Assembly: GCA_003176075.1 (NCBI GenBank)
Contig: PSRN01000223.1
Span: 1 to 13,372 of the forward strand
Direction: 5' to 3'
DNA: 13,372 nt
Source: Bdellovibrio sp.
GTDB lineage: Bacteria > Bdellovibrionota > Bdellovibrionia > Bdellovibrionales > Bdellovibrionaceae
Below the pieces are notes generated by a model. The model did not search any database, had not been told where the DNA came from, and saw only the letters and a list, made by a program, of their open reading frames with translations. The translations under genes were made by a program, and so were the position numbers. Below, piece after piece: positions 1 to 6,148 of this stretch; position 1 is the stretch's first letter, and every line of letters begins with the position of its first letter.

Positions 1-1
1 T

Positions 2-652
2 GATATTCCCACCGTCATGGTGTTCTCGCGTTGGGGGAAAGTTGCCGCCGCCGTCACGGCCACTGAACTTATCACCCGCTTTGGCGTGACGCACCTTCTA
101 TTTACAGGGGTCGCCGGTGCCGTTGATCCTCGTCTGCGGATTGGCGATATCGTCGTGGGAGAATCACTGGTTCAACACGATTTGGATGCTCGGCCCATAT
201 TTAAGCAATTTGAAGTTCCCCTTTTGCGACAAACAAGACTTACGACCGACCTTCGCGACCGCGAAACTTTATGGCAAGCCGCTTTGCATTTCGTGCAACA
301 ACAGTTCTCCACCGTGATCTCAAGCGAAGCCAAAGAAGAATTCGCCCTCGCGCAGCCTGCGGTTTATCTGGGAGAAATCGCTACGGGTGACCAATTCTTT
401 ACGAGTTCAATGGCGGCTGCAGGTCTTAGAGCCAGATTACCCAACGCGCTTTGTGTGGAGATGGAGGGCGCGGCAGTGGCGCAGGTCTGCGCGGAGTATG
501 GCGTGCCAATGACTGTTTTTCGAACGATTTCTGATTCAGCCAATGAGCATGCGCCAATCAATTTCAGTCATTTTACCAAAAACGTGGCCGCCCGTTACTC
601 CCATGCCATTGTCGAAAACTGGCTCACCCGTTTTCGATCGTCTGATTCTTGA
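2..652 (+). CDS. mtnN: 5'-methylthioadenosine/S-adenosylhomocysteine nucleosidase, 5' end outside window
   Basis: This enzyme hydrolyses methylthioadenosine and S-adenosylhomocysteine to adenine plus the thioribose or ribosylhomocysteine, in the cytosol, as part of methyl-cycle recycling. The reading frame is open to the left edge. The first visible residues (DIPTVMVFSRWGKVAAA) align with the E. coli Pfs stretch VALLKSGIGKVAAA, which lies some 40 residues into that protein. The ATG at 17 is therefore internal, and the N-terminal catalytic Glu lies outside the window. Family hallmarks seen are a glycine-rich GVAGAVDP turn followed by LRIGDIVV, the nucleoside-binding VEMEGAAVAQVC segment, and RTISDSAN, which carries the catalytic Asp (E. 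coli RAISDVAD). The C-terminus is full length. The MFS gene follows 35 bp downstream on the same strand. A related purine nucleoside phosphorylase is less likely because of the VEMEGAA/ISDSA pair. Confidence 0.93.
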   Translation, partial: DIPTVMVFSRWGKVAAAVTATELITRFGVTHLLFTGVAGAVDPRLRIGDIVVGESLVQHDLDARPIFKQFEVPLLRQTRLTTDLRDRETLWQAALHFVQQQFSTVISSEAKEEFALAQPAVYLGEIATGDQFFTSSMAAAGLRARLPNALCVEMEGAAVAQVCAEYGVPMTVFRTISDSANEHAPINFSHFTKNVAARYSHAIVENWLTRFRSSDS

Positions 653-687
653 ATAAAATGGCAAAGTAAATGGTGTGAAAAACCGCC

Positions 688-1917
688 GTGAACCTGTACA
701 CTTATTCCATGCCGTCGAGTATTTGGGCTCTCGGGTTGGTGAGTCTCTTTATGGATTTGTCATCCGAAACCATCCATAGTCTCCTGCCCACTTTCTTGGT
801 TACGACAATGGGCGCCAGCCTAAGCACCTTGGGCTCACTTGAAGGGCTGGCTGAAGCGACAGCTTTGATCGCGAAAATATTCTCAGGCCCGCTGAGTGAC
901 CGGATCGGTCGCAGGAAACCTCTCGTTGTTTTAGGGTATTCGATTGGCGCTCTCAGCAAGCCCTTATTCGCCCTGGCCGGAGGTTTACCGCTGATTCTGG
1001 GGGCGCGTTTGATTGACCGGTGCGGGAAAGGTATTCGGGAAGCTCCACGGGATGCCTTGATCGCCGATCTGACGCCGCCGGCCTGGCGGGGCAGAGCGTT
1101 TGGACTTCGCCAGACCTTGGACAATTGTGGCGCTGTTTTGGGGCCTCTGGCGGCTCTGCTTTTGATGGCATTGACGAATGGCAATTTTCGTTTTGTCTTT
1201 TTTTGTGCGGCCATCCCCGCGGGGTTGGCGGTGGGGACATTGGTTTGGGGAGTTCAGGGTGACTGCGGAGGTGCCGAAGGAGCCGCCTCGGGCGGCGAAG
1301 CTCGTGAAGGCACCGACTTGGGGGTGCCGAAAGCATCAAGCCGAACCCCGGCATCCATCAGTTGGCGGGGCTTTGGTTCCGCGTTTTGGTTCATTTCATT
1401 TGCTGGAGCCCTTTTTCAGTTGGCGCGTTTCAGCGAGGCTTTCTTGATTGTCCGGGCGAACGATCTGGGTTTGTCGTCGGTTCAGTCTCCCTTGGTTTTG
1501 GTGGCGATGAACGTTGTTTATTCTTTTCTGGCCTATCCCGTTGGCAAACTCTCTGACCATTGGCCCCGCCAATGGTTTCTTTGGGGCGGCTTGGTTGTTT
1601 TAGGGATCGCGGATCTGTTGCTTTCCCTGGCGACGGGATTGCCACTTGTTTTCTTGGCGATATTGCTTTGGGGATTTCACCTGGCCTTGACCCAGGGGAC
1701 ACTGGCGGCCATGGTGGCCGACACTTGCCCGGTCGAACGGCGCGGAACAGCCTACGGCCTGTTTAACCTGGTCAGCGCGGCGGCTCTTTTCGTGGCAAGC
1801 GCGCAGGCTGGAGTGCTATGGGATTATGGGGGCGCGCGGCTGACTTTTAGCGTGGGCGCCGTCCTTTCATTCATGAGTTTGATCGTCTTTCTTATTTGGG
1901 AGGCGAGGCGAGTTTGA
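688..1917 (+). CDS. MFS transporter, substrate unknown
   Basis: This is a full-length major facilitator superfamily permease of the inner membrane, about 409 residues with roughly 12 hydrophobic segments. The loop between TM2 and TM3 carries the MFS signature GPLSDRIGRRKPL (about residues 67-79). A second conserved block in the N-half reads REAPRDALIADLTP and then RGRAFGLRQTLDN. The central cytoplasmic loop (about residues 190-228) is Gly/Ala/Glu-rich and is encoded by a palindromic stretch described separately. The start is uncertain: GTG 688 gives seven more residues than ATG 709, and neither has a clear Shine-Dalgarno. The stop overlaps the TTG start of the next gene (TTGA), so the two are probably translationally coupled. 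Nothing in the sequence fixes a substrate; drug or metabolite efflux is possible. Confidence 0.9.
   Translation: MNLYTYSMPSSIWALGLVSLFMDLSSETIHSLLPTFLVTTMGASLSTLGSLEGLAEATALIAKIFSGPLSDRIGRRKPLVVLGYSIGALSKPLFALAGGLPLILGARLIDRCGKGIREAPRDALIADLTPPAWRGRAFGLRQTLDNCGAVLGPLAALLLMALTNGNFRFVFFCAAIPAGLAVGTLVWGVQGDCGGAEGAASGGEAREGTDLGVPKASSRTPASISWRGFGSAFWFISFAGALFQLARFSEAFLIVRANDLGLSSVQSPLVLVAMNVVYSFLAYPVGKLSDHWPRQWFLWGGLVVLGIADLLLSLATGLPLVFLAILLWGFHLALTQGTLAAMVADTCPVERRGTAYGLFNLVSAAALFVASAQAGVLWDYGGARLTFSVGAVLSFMSLIVFLIWEARRV
1270..1314. repeat. Palindromic stretch inside the MFS central loop
   Basis: A perfect GCCGCC-TCG-GGCGGC hairpin (1282-1296) is nested in outer arms GGTGCC (1270-1275) and GGCACC (1309-1314). 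The 12-mer GGGCGGCGAAGC at 1290-1301 also occurs in the intergenic hairpin element at 6091-6102. The stretch stays in frame and falls in the cytoplasmic loop between the two halves of the permease, where insertions are tolerated. It may be a decayed in-frame copy of the same element family, or simply GC-rich linker DNA. Confidence 0.45.
1898..1908 (+). promoter_or_regulatory. Ribosome binding site fixing a TTG start at 1914
   Basis: GGGAGG (1898-1903) and GAGG (1905-1908) lie 10 and 5 nt upstream of TTG 1914, inside the last codons of the MFS gene. This favours TTG 1914 over the longer in-frame TTG 1896, which has no comparable site. It also yields a short, normal prepilin-type leader. Confidence 0.6.
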
Positions 1918-2738
1918 GTAAGAATTTTTCCGGCCACCTGATGCTCAATGTGCTTATCGCTCTCGGTGTTTCTTCCTTTGTTTTCTTGGCGTTGAATTCT
2001 CTGATATACAATCAGTTTCAAGCCAGAAGAATGCTGAAAGAAAGATTGGCCCGGCATGATTTTCAACTCGCTTTAACCCGTTCTTTTAGTGACGGCTCGC
2101 TTTGCACCTTTCTCCTCACCCAGTCCAATGCGATTTCATTTGATTCGACCAACGCCACGCCGGGAAATCCCAACGCACCCACGGTTTTGTTGCCTCTCAC
2201 CACGATTCCAACTTCGACCGCGCCTTCCGCCCCGACTCTGGTCGTGGCCGGTCAAGCCGTTTCACCCGTGGCCTCAACTTTGGTGGCCTTGTCTTCAAAC
2301 CCTTTTCAATTGAACAGCATTGTCGGAACAAGTGCCGGCAAGTACGGCATATTCGTGGCGAATTTTCAGGTGAAGTTCGACGACAGATTCACGGTTCAGC
2401 CCCTTCACCCGGCGCAGGTGTCGGTGATCCTGAATACCAATTCCGTCGGCACAACCCAGACGGTGAGCGGCTGTCAAAATACGACGGGCTTAAATAAATT
2501 TGACGTCCCTTTTGCAACCTTGACCCCATTTAACACGCTCTGTGTTGGCACTTTTCCAATCTCCGCCACGGAGATGCTGGCCTGTACCGAAGCTTGCAAT
2601 CGATATTGTGGAGGGGGTTGTTCAACGACCCTCAACAACTGTTCAGGACCGGGCTTGCCTGGCCTTGGTTTTTCAGGTGGATTAATTACCGAGTGGGATC
2701 AAACGAACTTGATAGCGACTTGTGCTTGCACCAAATAG
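1914..2738 (+). CDS. Prepilin-like cysteine-rich protein, paralogue A
   Basis: This 274-residue protein is of unknown function. The N-terminus MSKNFSG/HLMLNVLIALG looks like a type IV prepilin/pseudopilin leader: a short basic stretch, Gly at -1, then a roughly 20-residue hydrophobic helix. Position +5 is Asn instead of the usual Glu. A conserved block follows: DGSLCTFLLTQ near residue 60, then FDSTNATPGNPNAP. The C-terminal 60 residues contain ACTEACNRYCGGGC, a Cys six residues later, an SGG turn and a final CAC. Ten cysteines are shared with the two minus-strand paralogues, so several disulfides in the exported globular part are likely. It is coupled to the MFS gene by a TTGA overlap and converges on paralogue B. 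It is probably a minor pilin or pseudopilin handled by prepilin peptidase; that role is inferred from the N-terminus only. Confidence 0.75.
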   Translation: MSKNFSGHLMLNVLIALGVSSFVFLALNSLIYNQFQARRMLKERLARHDFQLALTRSFSDGSLCTFLLTQSNAISFDSTNATPGNPNAPTVLLPLTTIPTSTAPSAPTLVVAGQAVSPVASTLVALSSNPFQLNSIVGTSAGKYGIFVANFQVKFDDRFTVQPLHPAQVSVILNTNSVGTTQTVSGCQNTTGLNKFDVPFATLTPFNTLCVGTFPISATEMLACTEACNRYCGGGCSTTLNNCSGPGLPGLGFSGGLITEWDQTNLIATCACTK

Positions 2739-2742
2739 ACCG

Positions 2743-2762
2743 AGGCCTCTATCTGAGGGCCT
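2743..2762. terminator. Possible bidirectional terminator hairpin
   Basis: In the 22-bp gap between convergent stop codons, AGGCCTC (2743-2749) pairs with GAGGGCCT (2755-2762) across a 5-nt loop, with one bulged G. No strong U tract follows on either strand, so termination is only suggested by the convergent position. Confidence 0.3.
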
Positions 2763-3657
2763 ATCTGATACAAAGACAAGTGGCCGTGCCCGCGGTTGAA
2801 TCATATTCACTGATCGCGCCGCCGCTGAAACCCAAACCGGGGAAATAACCGTTGCAGTTCACCACGGAAGGCGCGCAGCCGTTTGAGCAATAGCGTTGGC
2901 AGGCTGAATTGCAATTGAAGATTTTAAAGCCGGCGGAAGCCGCGGGGAACGTGGACGGATCAGCTCCAGTGCAGGCATTGTGATAATTTGTGATCACCGC
3001 AAAGGTCGTGTTGATGGCGGACCAACCGCCGAGTTCGAGACAGCCAGTCACGGTTTGGCTGGTCCCGCTGGCTGATGTTTTCAAGACGATTTGTGTTGTC
3101 GCTGGCGTCAATGGCAGGCGAGAAGTTGTCGGATCAAACGCCACGGCTAAATTCGCCACGAAGACGCCGAGCGAGCCCGATGAGGACCCGACAATATTCC
3201 TGACAGTGAATGGATTGGTCGCTGCAATTTTAAGTTTTGGCAAAATTGTCGATATGGATTGGCCAGGAGTTGCCAGCGCTGGGGCTGATGGCTTCGTTGA
3301 AACAGAGATCGTGCCGTTGGATATGACAATGACGGGCGCCAGAGGATTGCCGGTGGTCGCGTTGCTCGAATCAAAGGTTGCCGGTGAAGGCTGCGTGAGG
3401 AGTTGCGTGCAAATTGTGCCATCGGCGAAAGTGTGGGAGAGTTGTTGCTGAAAATCAGCCACTGCCAAACTTTCTTCTTGCATTGCGGCTTGTTGTTGAA
3501 AATAGGATAAAGAAGCCAAGATTGAAAGTATCAAAATTGAAAATATGCCGATGGCCGCGGCGATTTCCAAAATGGACTGCCCCCGATCACCCCGATCAAT
3601 TTGATCATCCCGATCATCCTGGCCCTGATAAAATTGCGTTGCTTCAGTTTGTTTCAT
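2761..3657 (-). CDS. Prepilin-like cysteine-rich protein, paralogue B
   Basis: This 298-residue protein belongs to the same family as the genes at 1914-2738 and 3654-4484. I start it at ATG 3657, which overlaps the upstream stop as ATGA, rather than at the longer in-frame start 3699. It is the most pilin-like of the three: RG/QSILEIAAAIGIFSILI has Gly at -1 and the classical Glu at +5 (residue 31), followed by a hydrophobic helix. The 26-residue leader is long and Asp/Arg-rich, and is built partly from a 9-bp repeat. Downstream are DGTICTQLLTQ, FDSSNATTGNP, and a C-terminal block with CNSACQRYCSNGC, a Cys after six residues, SGG and CLC. It is predicted to be a membrane-anchored pilin or pseudopilin with a disulfide-rich head. 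Its partner machinery is not in the window. Confidence 0.77.
   Translation of the reverse strand: MKQTEATQFYQGQDDRDDQIDRGDRGQSILEIAAAIGIFSILILSILASLSYFQQQAAMQEESLAVADFQQQLSHTFADGTICTQLLTQPSPATFDSSNATTGNPLAPVIVISNGTISVSTKPSAPALATPGQSISTILPKLKIAATNPFTVRNIVGSSSGSLGVFVANLAVAFDPTTSRLPLTPATTQIVLKTSASGTSQTVTGCLELGGWSAINTTFAVITNYHNACTGADPSTFPAASAGFKIFNCNSACQRYCSNGCAPSVVNCNGYFPGLGFSGGAISEYDSTAGTATCLCIR
3581..3616. repeat. 9-bp tandem repeat in the leader of paralogue B
   Basis: There are four 9-bp units: CCCCGATCA, CCCCGATCA, ATTTGATCA and TCCCGATCA. A degenerate stretch follows. Read on the minus strand they encode Asp/Arg triplets (DRD DQI DRG DRG) immediately before the predicted prepilin cleavage site. 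A gain or loss of units would keep the frame. Confidence 0.75.
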
Positions 3658-4484
3658 CTGATGCACGTGCAGGTGACCTGCCCAGTAATCGCCGACCATT
3701 CAGTGATTGTTCCTCCGGAATAATTCAAGCCAGCGGTAGGCGTGGAAGGGCAATTGGCAAGAGTGGGGGCGCATCCCGTACTGCAGTAACGATCGCATGC
3801 CGAAATGCACGCCATAAATTCGCCCGCAGGCATCGGCATGACTCCGGTGCAGAGCGTGTTAAAGTTCGGCAATGCGACAATATCGACGCTGTAACTGTCA
3901 AATCCCACGAGCCTTTGGCAGGCGGTGATGGTCTGGGTGGTGCCGACGGCGGAGGTGGACAATGAGAGTGTCACTTCGGCCGGGTGGATGGGCTGAGCCG
4001 ATTGGGTTGCATCAAAATTGACCCTGAAGGTACCTTGGAAAAGACCATACGACCCGCTGGTCGAGCCCGCGATGTTATTGATCGTGAAGGGTCCCGTCGG
4101 GATCAGCGTGGGGGCACTGGGTGATATCGCCAAGCCCGCCGTGATCAGTGCCGGCGCCCCGGGCGCCGTGGTCACTGGAATCGTGGATGTGGTAAGAGGG
4201 ATTGAAGGTGCATTCGGATTTCCGGTGGTGGCATTGGTTGAATCGAAAGTCGCCGCCGTTGGCTGCGTGAGCAGCCATGTACAAAGTGTGCCATCGCTAA
4301 AAGCCCGCGCTAAGCTCAGCTGAAAATCCTGCGCCGCGATTCTTTCTTTCAGTGACCTTGTTTCGCTGACGTGTTGGGAAAGAAGCGAAAACAGCCCTAA
4401 AATAATGATCAGTGTGACACCCATCGCGAGCGTAACACTGAGAAGGAGATAGCCTTGGTTGCGTTTGCGAACATTGTCTTGCAC
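3654..4484 (-). CDS. Prepilin-like cysteine-rich protein, paralogue C
   Basis: This 276-residue protein begins at GTG 4484; an in-frame stop at 4499-4497 excludes longer forms. The leader MQDNVRKRNQG is short and basic, followed by the hydrophobic segment YLLLSVTLAMGVTLIIILG. Position +5 is Ser, not Glu. It shares KERIAAQDFQLSLARAFSDG with paralogue A, and FDSTNATTGNPNAP with both paralogues. The C-terminal block has CISACDRYCSTGC, a Cys after six residues, SGG and a terminal CTC. The ten-cysteine pattern is complete. It lies 57 bp downstream of the chitosanase on the same strand, and its stop overlaps the ATG of paralogue B, so the three genes probably form one transcript. The exact role is unknown; an atypical minor pilin or pseudopilin is the best reading. 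Confidence 0.76.
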   Translation of the reverse strand: MQDNVRKRNQGYLLLSVTLAMGVTLIIILGLFSLLSQHVSETRSLKERIAAQDFQLSLARAFSDGTLCTWLLTQPTAATFDSTNATTGNPNAPSIPLTTSTIPVTTAPGAPALITAGLAISPSAPTLIPTGPFTINNIAGSTSGSYGLFQGTFRVNFDATQSAQPIHPAEVTLSLSTSAVGTTQTITACQRLVGFDSYSVDIVALPNFNTLCTGVMPMPAGEFMACISACDRYCSTGCAPTLANCPSTPTAGLNYSGGTITEWSAITGQVTCTCIR

Positions 4485-4541
4485 CGGGACCCGCTTTCAC
4501 CGACAATGATTGTTCAATTTTAAAAGCGACATTCGCTTCGG

Positions 4542-5321
4542 TCAATCGATGGAAAAAGTCTGTCCGTAACATCGCAGGTTCTTGAGCGGCCTTTGCAGTT
4601 TCTTATTGCCGCTTTTTCGCAAAGATCGCCACAGGAGGGCCCGGTCGGGTTGTCCCGAGTCCAAGGATAAGTCGACCTTGGTGATATGATGGAGCCAGCG
4701 CGCTTGCAGCTCCGCCAGCCAAGTCATTTCGTCGCCACCCTTTGACGGTGGTTTGGCCTTAACTTGTTCCAGCAAGCTGAAATCCCCCATGTTCAAAAGG
4801 ATGTCATAAAGTTGCCCCTTGCTGAGGACCGTTTTCAGGTCCAAGGACTCCGCCATTCTCATCGCCGGCCCCCAGTAAAAATGGACAATGGCGTCCCAAG
4901 TGGCGTGAAGATAGTCGGCATCCCGATTCAGGGTTGAGACGAGGCGCGGAAGTCCAGTGAGGCCAGCATGGCTGTCACTGCCATTGACCTTTTCAAGGGC
5001 TCGTTCGAAGGACACGAGGGGGTGGTGAGGCGCGAAGCGCTCGAGGTCTTTGACGAGCCAAAGAAAATCGCCAGTGCCGGTGCAAAATCCCACGATATTG
5101 AGGGTGAAGCCCCGTCCGTCGCCAATGTCCTCGATGTAAGAATATTTCTTCCACCACTCGGTCGTGCCGTTTTCGGCAATTGAGACAAGTCTCAGAATGG
5201 TATCGGCTTGCGCGGCCGTCAAATTTCCGGGAAGACGATTGGGAATTGGAGTTCCGTCCCAAGATCCTGAGGTTGGCGAACCGGCCATAAGTGTCACGAT
5301 AAAGATCAATTGAAAAAGCAC
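4542..5321 (-). CDS. csn: GH46-type chitosanase, exported
   Basis: This is an endo-hydrolase of chitosan (beta-1,4-glucosamine polymer), 259 residues, close to the size of Streptomyces N174 chitosanase. The diagnostic stretch is SIAEN at residues 47-51 followed by YIEDIGDGRGFT and GFCTGTGD, which matches N174 SSAEN...YIEDIGDGRGYT...GFCSGTGD as I recall it. The catalytic pair corresponds to Glu50 and Asp68, with the same 18-residue spacing as Glu22/Asp40 of N174. A later GGDEMTWL block (N174 GGDETTYL) and the C-terminal LRCYGQTFSID (N174 KTYGDPYVINS) also fit. GTG 5321 gives a short hydrophobic N-terminus (residues 2-13) that may be an export signal, although it lacks a basic n-region. A hairpin element ends 8 nt before the start, where a ribosome site would lie. 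It is the first gene of the run leading to paralogues C and B. Confidence 0.9.
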   Translation of the reverse strand: MLFQLIFIVTLMAGSPTSGSWDGTPIPNRLPGNLTAAQADTILRLVSIAENGTTEWWKKYSYIEDIGDGRGFTLNIVGFCTGTGDFLWLVKDLERFAPHHPLVSFERALEKVNGSDSHAGLTGLPRLVSTLNRDADYLHATWDAIVHFYWGPAMRMAESLDLKTVLSKGQLYDILLNMGDFSLLEQVKAKPPSKGGDEMTWLAELQARWLHHITKVDLSLDSGQPDRALLWRSLRKSGNKKLQRPLKNLRCYGQTFSID

Positions 5322-5329
5322 AAATCATT

Positions 5330-5356
5330 GCACGTGGCGGCTTCGCCGCCCACGCT
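5330..5356. repeat. 27-bp hairpin element, copy 1
   Basis: This is an exact reverse complement of 6086-6112. The core GGCGGCTTCGCCGCC is a perfect 6-bp stem with a 3-nt loop, extended by ACG/CGT pairs past one bulge. It lies in the chitosanase leader, just upstream of GTG 5321. It resembles a REP-type dispersed palindrome; copy number elsewhere cannot be seen here. Confidence 0.8.
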
Positions 5357-5498
5357 CCGCCGAAATTTTGCCCGGTGATCGTTCAACATCGCTGCCGCCG
5401 TGGTTGCTGATTGGCCTCATCGGCAAGTCGCGCCTGATCCGAAAGGTCCGGCCGCGGGCCCTAAGTTCAGTTCATTGACTTTGCAATGGTGTCTTTGT

Positions 5499-5503
5499 AA
5501 GGA
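5499..5503 (+). promoter_or_regulatory. Ribosome binding site deciding the start of the barrel protein
   Basis: AAGGA lies 7 nt upstream of GTG 5511. The longer in-frame GTG at 5400 has no such site and would bury the signal peptide behind 37 residues of unlikely sequence. Confidence 0.6.
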
Positions 5504-5510
5504 TGGCCGG

Positions 5511-6029
5511 GTGAGAACCCGTGCACTAAGAACCCGCTTCATTTGCAAATTTTTAAGTTTGACGATTCTTTTTTTCATTCCTTTGGCGCTGTCGCCGGCA
5601 TCTGCGAAGGATCTTTCGAGTCGATTGGGGCTTGGCTATCGAAATGCTTTTCCCTTCTCTTTGTCGGCCATCGCCCTGCAGTTTTACCCCTCCTCTGACT
5701 TTGGACTCCTGGGAGCCATTGGTGTTGACACGCTGGATAACAATTCAGCCTTTGGTGTTCAATTTGGGGTCCGCAAAATTGTATTCAAGGAGGAGCATCT
5801 GAATTTCTTTATGGGGGGCACGGCTTCTCTTTTGACCAAGGAGCAAAACGCGGTGAAGAGTTCAGGCTACGAGCTGGCCGCGGTCGGGGGGTGCGAGTTC
5901 TTTTTCGCGGGTCTGGAAAATTTGGGTTTTAACTTCGAGACGGGAATGGCCGTAACCAGCCTGGACAAGGTTCGCTTTCGCACGCTCGGCGACAGTTTTA
6001 TTCGCTCAGGAATTATTTTTTATTTCTAA
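5511..6029 (+). CDS. Small outer-membrane beta-barrel-type protein, exported
   Basis: The product is 172 residues from GTG 5511. The N-terminus is a clear Sec signal peptide: an Arg-rich n-region (MRTRALRTRF), a hydrophobic core FLSLTILFFIPLALSP, and an ASA/KD cleavage site near residue 32. The mature part alternates polar and hydrophobic residues in short strands rich in Gly and aromatics (LGLGYRNAFPFSLSAIALQF, FGVQFGVRKI). It ends in IIFYF, a terminal Phe with alternating hydrophobics as in barrel proteins recognised by the BAM complex. I do not recognise a named family. The gene stands alone between two inverted copies of the 27-bp hairpin element and is divergent from the chitosanase. A porin-like or structural role is possible but not shown. 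Confidence 0.72.
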   Translation: MRTRALRTRFICKFLSLTILFFIPLALSPASAKDLSSRLGLGYRNAFPFSLSAIALQFYPSSDFGLLGAIGVDTLDNNSAFGVQFGVRKIVFKEEHLNFFMGGTASLLTKEQNAVKSSGYELAAVGGCEFFFAGLENLGFNFETGMAVTSLDKVRFRTLGDSFIRSGIIFYF

Positions 6030-6085
6030 GAGCGCACCTAAAATTGCTGTGTTGGCCGCTGCTAAAATTTGTGTTCTTTACCGAC

Positions 6086-6112
6086 AGCGTGGGCGGCGAA
6101 GCCGCCACGTGC
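6086..6112. repeat. 27-bp hairpin element, copy 2
   Basis: This is the exact inverted copy of 5330-5356, with core GGCGGCGAAGCCGCC. It lies in the 119-bp gap between the barrel protein and ridA. No T tract follows on the plus strand, so it is not a typical intrinsic terminator. Confidence 0.8.
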
Positions 6113-6138
6113 GCTTAATCAAACGAGCTCAACCAAAT

Positions 6139-6142
6139 GAGG
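6139..6142 (+). promoter_or_regulatory. Ribosome binding site for ridA
   Basis: GAGG lies 6 nt upstream of ATG 6149, inside the alternative in-frame ATG 6137 region. This favours ATG 6149, which gives the usual RidA N-terminus MKKAI. Confidence 0.6.
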
Positions 6143-6148
6143 TTCGCC

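Noticed and set aside
2932..2943. GGCGGAAGCCGC as another copy of the hairpin element
   Set aside because: It lies in the coding sequence of paralogue B, is imperfect and lacks the flanking bases of the 27-bp element.
3581..3625. Repeat array as a CRISPR
   Set aside because: Units are 9 bp, contiguous without spacers, and in frame within a protein.
3657..3699. Longer start at 3699 for paralogue B
   Set aside because: The ATG at 3657 overlaps the upstream stop as ATGA, a typical coupled start, and shortens an already long prepilin leader.
2120..4260. DNA-level inverted repeats between paralogue A and paralogues B/C as a mobile element
   Set aside because: The similarity is limited to conserved coding blocks with scattered third-position differences, as expected for diverged paralogues; no element ends were found.
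4993..5328. Overlapping 111-codon minus-strand frame starting MICAF
   Set aside because: It is a shadow frame of the chitosanase, whose conserved catalytic region lies in the 5321 frame.
5475..5503. Possible -35 TTGACT upstream of the barrel gene
   Set aside because: The hexamer 17 nt downstream (TAAGGA) is a poor -10 and coincides with the ribosome site, leaving no room for a leader.
5400..5510. Longer start (GTG 5400) for the barrel protein
   Set aside because: It would place 37 low-plausibility residues before a clear signal peptide; GTG 5511 has an AAGGA site at the right distance.
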